In this document: piece by piece, positions 61,515-64,000 of the stretch | Layout: each line of letters opens with the position of its first letter | Position numbering within the stretch: position 1 is the stretch's first letter | Origin: Coturnix japonica | Taxonomy: Eukaryota; Chordata; Aves; Galliformes; Phasianidae | Assembly (NCBI RefSeq): GCF_001577835.2 | Contig: NC_029516.1 | Coordinates: forward strand, 104,336,981 to 104,400,980 | Reading direction: 5' to 3' | DNA length: 64,000 nt | The notes under the pieces: generated by a model | Databases searched by the model: none | Told to the model about the DNA's origin: nothing | Seen by the model: the letters and a program-made list of their open reading frames with translations, nothing else | Made by a program: the position numbers and the translations under genes

Positions 61515-64000
61515 GTGAGTTTGCTAAGTTCAGCCAAATCTGTTATTGTTTTTACTACTTCAGGCATACACAAGGTGAAATATAACCCCTGCTTCTTTAC
61601 ATTTATTTCATGTCCAGTAAATTGGAACCCGCTGGCAAAATGGGAGACATGTCTGCTGTTATGGACACACAGACACTGTAATGATCACATTGTCCAGACC
61701 CCTAGTTAGCCAAGTCATCATTGAGGTTAATTAGCAGAAAAAAAAGCTAAAAGTAGCTTTACTTATCTAAGATACGCTTACTGAATCTCAGTCATTCCTG
61801 AGGAGTGGCTGGATAATTCCATCCTTTGCCTATTCTCCTCACAATCCTGCCACTCTTTTTCTGCACTCTCCTTACTTTCCTTCCTGTTTGTTTTGCTTAA
61901 TGATGACTGTCATTTCCCCTGTTCCTGCTTCTTACCACGTGCAAACAAGCTCACAGTTTTCTTTCATGCTCCTGTTTGAATTTTCTTGGTGCAAATTCAC
62001 CAGGAAGGTGAATCTACCCCAGATGTGAGTCTTGCTGACTTAAGTATTCTAAAATGAATCTTAGATGATTCTTCTTTGTTCTATTGTCTCTACTGAATTC
62101 ATTTTACTATCTTTGTATCCTTTGAAAGAAAAAAGATTAATATTCCGTGCATGAAATACACTTGGATAAAGACAGCACCTCATGTGTATAACACGGAGAT
62201 ACTAATCCAAATGAAAATATGTCTAGAAGACATTCTACATGTTTCTTTTTGAAGAGCTGACCTGGTCTCCCCAGCCCACATTGCTTCCCTCTGGCTCATT
62301 TTAATCTGACTCCTCTACAGTTTCCTTGACTGTCCATTAATATTCTCTGTCGACTTTTATATTTCATGCCTTCATATAGAGCAGATGAACGCTTTTTTGT
62401 GCTCTGACAGCTTTTTTTATAACCAACCACCCCTGTGGTTTTGAACAGTGTTTATCTCCTGGCAAAATGGCTTTTAACTGGATTATTTAAAAACAGAAAA
62501 GCAACAATTCAATTGCTGTGATGTTCCAAACTGAGCTTTTTAAGCGAGAAGCAAAAGGAAAATATTTAGTAGAACTGAATGGTAAGCACTTCAGGTATGA
62601 AGTCTGATTGACAATCAGATTTTGTCAGGTGTGTATCCAGAGTTGGCTTTAAGCATGCAGAAAACAGGCAGTAGAGTGGGCCAGCAGACTGAGAGTAGGA
62701 AAGAAGGGAATAGTAAAACAGCCATGCCCCACTGGTTGCTCTGCCTTGGTCAAAATTCTGCAAGTCTGGAAGATGTAAGATGTTTGATGTGGCCATAAAG
62801 AAGTAAAACCTCTTGGAAGTATCAATTATTTCCATCTCTCCTTCTTTACCTCTTCTGGTTGCAGAAGGATCCAGTTCTCCAGCACCCATTCAAATGTGAC
62901 ACTTCCAGAAAGAAAGAAGTTTTACCTCCAGCCCTCCTCTGAGGTTGTCCTCAGGGCTCTGCCTCTTCCTTCTGCTGCTTCTGTTCCCCTGGCAAAGCAG
63001 CCCAGGCTTGGCTCTATCACCATCCAGACCCATAGCACTAATTTGGCTCGATTCAGGGCTTAAATCTTTGCAACTGCTGTGAAAGCATTACACACTACAC
63101 AGAAATAGATTTTCAAAACTATCAAGCAAAGGGCTGTCAAATGACAAAGAGAAAATTAATGGCAATTGTTTGGACTTGAATCTTTCTATGTTAGAAGCCC
63201 AGAGCTGTCTGCAGAATGAGCTTTGTTTCCCTCTCATCTCAGCCGCCACTGTGATGAACACTGTGAACACAGTAACTGCCTGGCACTGAAATATTACAAT
63301 GCAGACAGCTACAGAGAACCCAGAGAGAAAATTAATAACACTTTTTTTATTTTTTTTCTCTGAGCAGGGTTTTAATGACATGCAGTAAATGAGACACAAA
63401 CCACTCTTACACTGTGAAGATAAATATTTAAGTACATACAAATAGGCACACAACGCACCTGTATGTCTATAAAATAGGTCAGTTACAGGACCAGCTACAA
63501 ACCACCAGTGTTCCTCTGCAGCTAGTGAGGTTGGTTTTCTGTGGGAAAAAAAATAATAGCATGTGACACGTAGAAAAAAATAAAAAGATAATCATATCTG
63601 CAATATCCACAACCAGCAGAAAGCCAACTAAAATTATACAGGATACTCGGTTCTTACATCCCCTGCTCTTAGCAGTGATTGCTTTTAGTTTTCTGAGTTG
63701 AAATTGCTATCTTAAAAAAAAGGAAAAAAAAGAAAAATTATCATCTGACTGTTGCAGCCTGCATCTCTGCTCCAGGGACAGAGGCACTCTGAGCTGACAG
63801 AATTTTGGATACAGAAAAGCTATCCTCTCCTCAGCAGAGAAACTCTCAGCTAGGGGCAAGATGAGTTGCAGCAGGTTTCACAGTTGCTAGCTGATAGGAG
63901 AGAAATGCTAAAACAGGAGTCCTGCTTTCTGCTTTGAGCTCTGGGCATACGTTTTGCTGGGTATCTACTGCTCTGCTTGTTTTTGTCTAGCATAATCCCC
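61515..64000. other. Intergenic, nothing recognised
   Basis: No gene seen to the window end. A 121-residue minus frame (63088-63453) and a 107-residue one (62566-62889) have no recognisable motif. Confidence 0.5.

Overview
The window looks like nuclear DNA from a bird, most likely a galliform close to chicken. It is AT-rich, intron-poor and dominated by CR1 LINE fragments on both strands. It also carries mariner relics of the kind found in chicken, and its one recognisable gene is an avian-type NR0B1 (DAX1). No prokaryotic, viral or CRISPR-like organisation is visible.

The gene sits in the middle. NR0B1 has two coding exons on the + strand (31179-31725 and 32649-32893), joined by a 923-base GT-AG intron, and encodes 263 residues. 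A GC-rich island (about 30820-31850) covers the promoter and exon 1. It contains two GC boxes and a TATA box about 75 bases before the ATG. Several AATAAA signals follow the stop codon. The protein keeps a complete nuclear-receptor ligand-binding-type domain, but only one of the N-terminal LxxLL-like units that are repeated in mammals.

Left flank (1-30800): long AT-rich intergenic DNA without a recognised gene. It holds CR1 fragments near 2.2, 2.7, 3.4, 11.3, 14.5, 15.8-16.4 and 19.8 kb and a worn MIR-like relic near 15.0 kb. At 26.97-27.13 kb there is a SINE-like element made of two tRNA-like units joined to a CR1-type tail, read on the - strand. A 12-base direct repeat brackets it together with about 240 bases of extra sequence.

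Right flank (33000-64000): also without a recognised gene. It holds CR1 copies near 35.5, 39.2, 40.3, 44.2, 50.0 and 53.4-54.9 kb, the last being one CR1 nested in another. Two internally deleted mariner elements lie in opposite orientations (43.0-43.5 and 46.3-46.8 kb). There is a second MIR-like relic near 61.45 kb, plus several simple repeats: T44 at 33.4, (AAAAT)n at 50.9, A-tract at 56.2 and (CCCCTT)n at 59.95 kb.

From known vertebrate gene order (GK, TASL, NR0B1, IL1RAPL1) one would expect TASL beyond the left edge and the 3' end of IL1RAPL1 beyond the right edge. I see no coding exon of either here. Two short GC-richer segments on the - strand (1810-1885 and 50570-50649) have splice-site-like borders and an open frame; they are flagged only as possible exons of unknown transcripts. 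I found no convincing novel multi-gene system. The most unusual object is the dimeric tRNA/CR1 SINE-like element.
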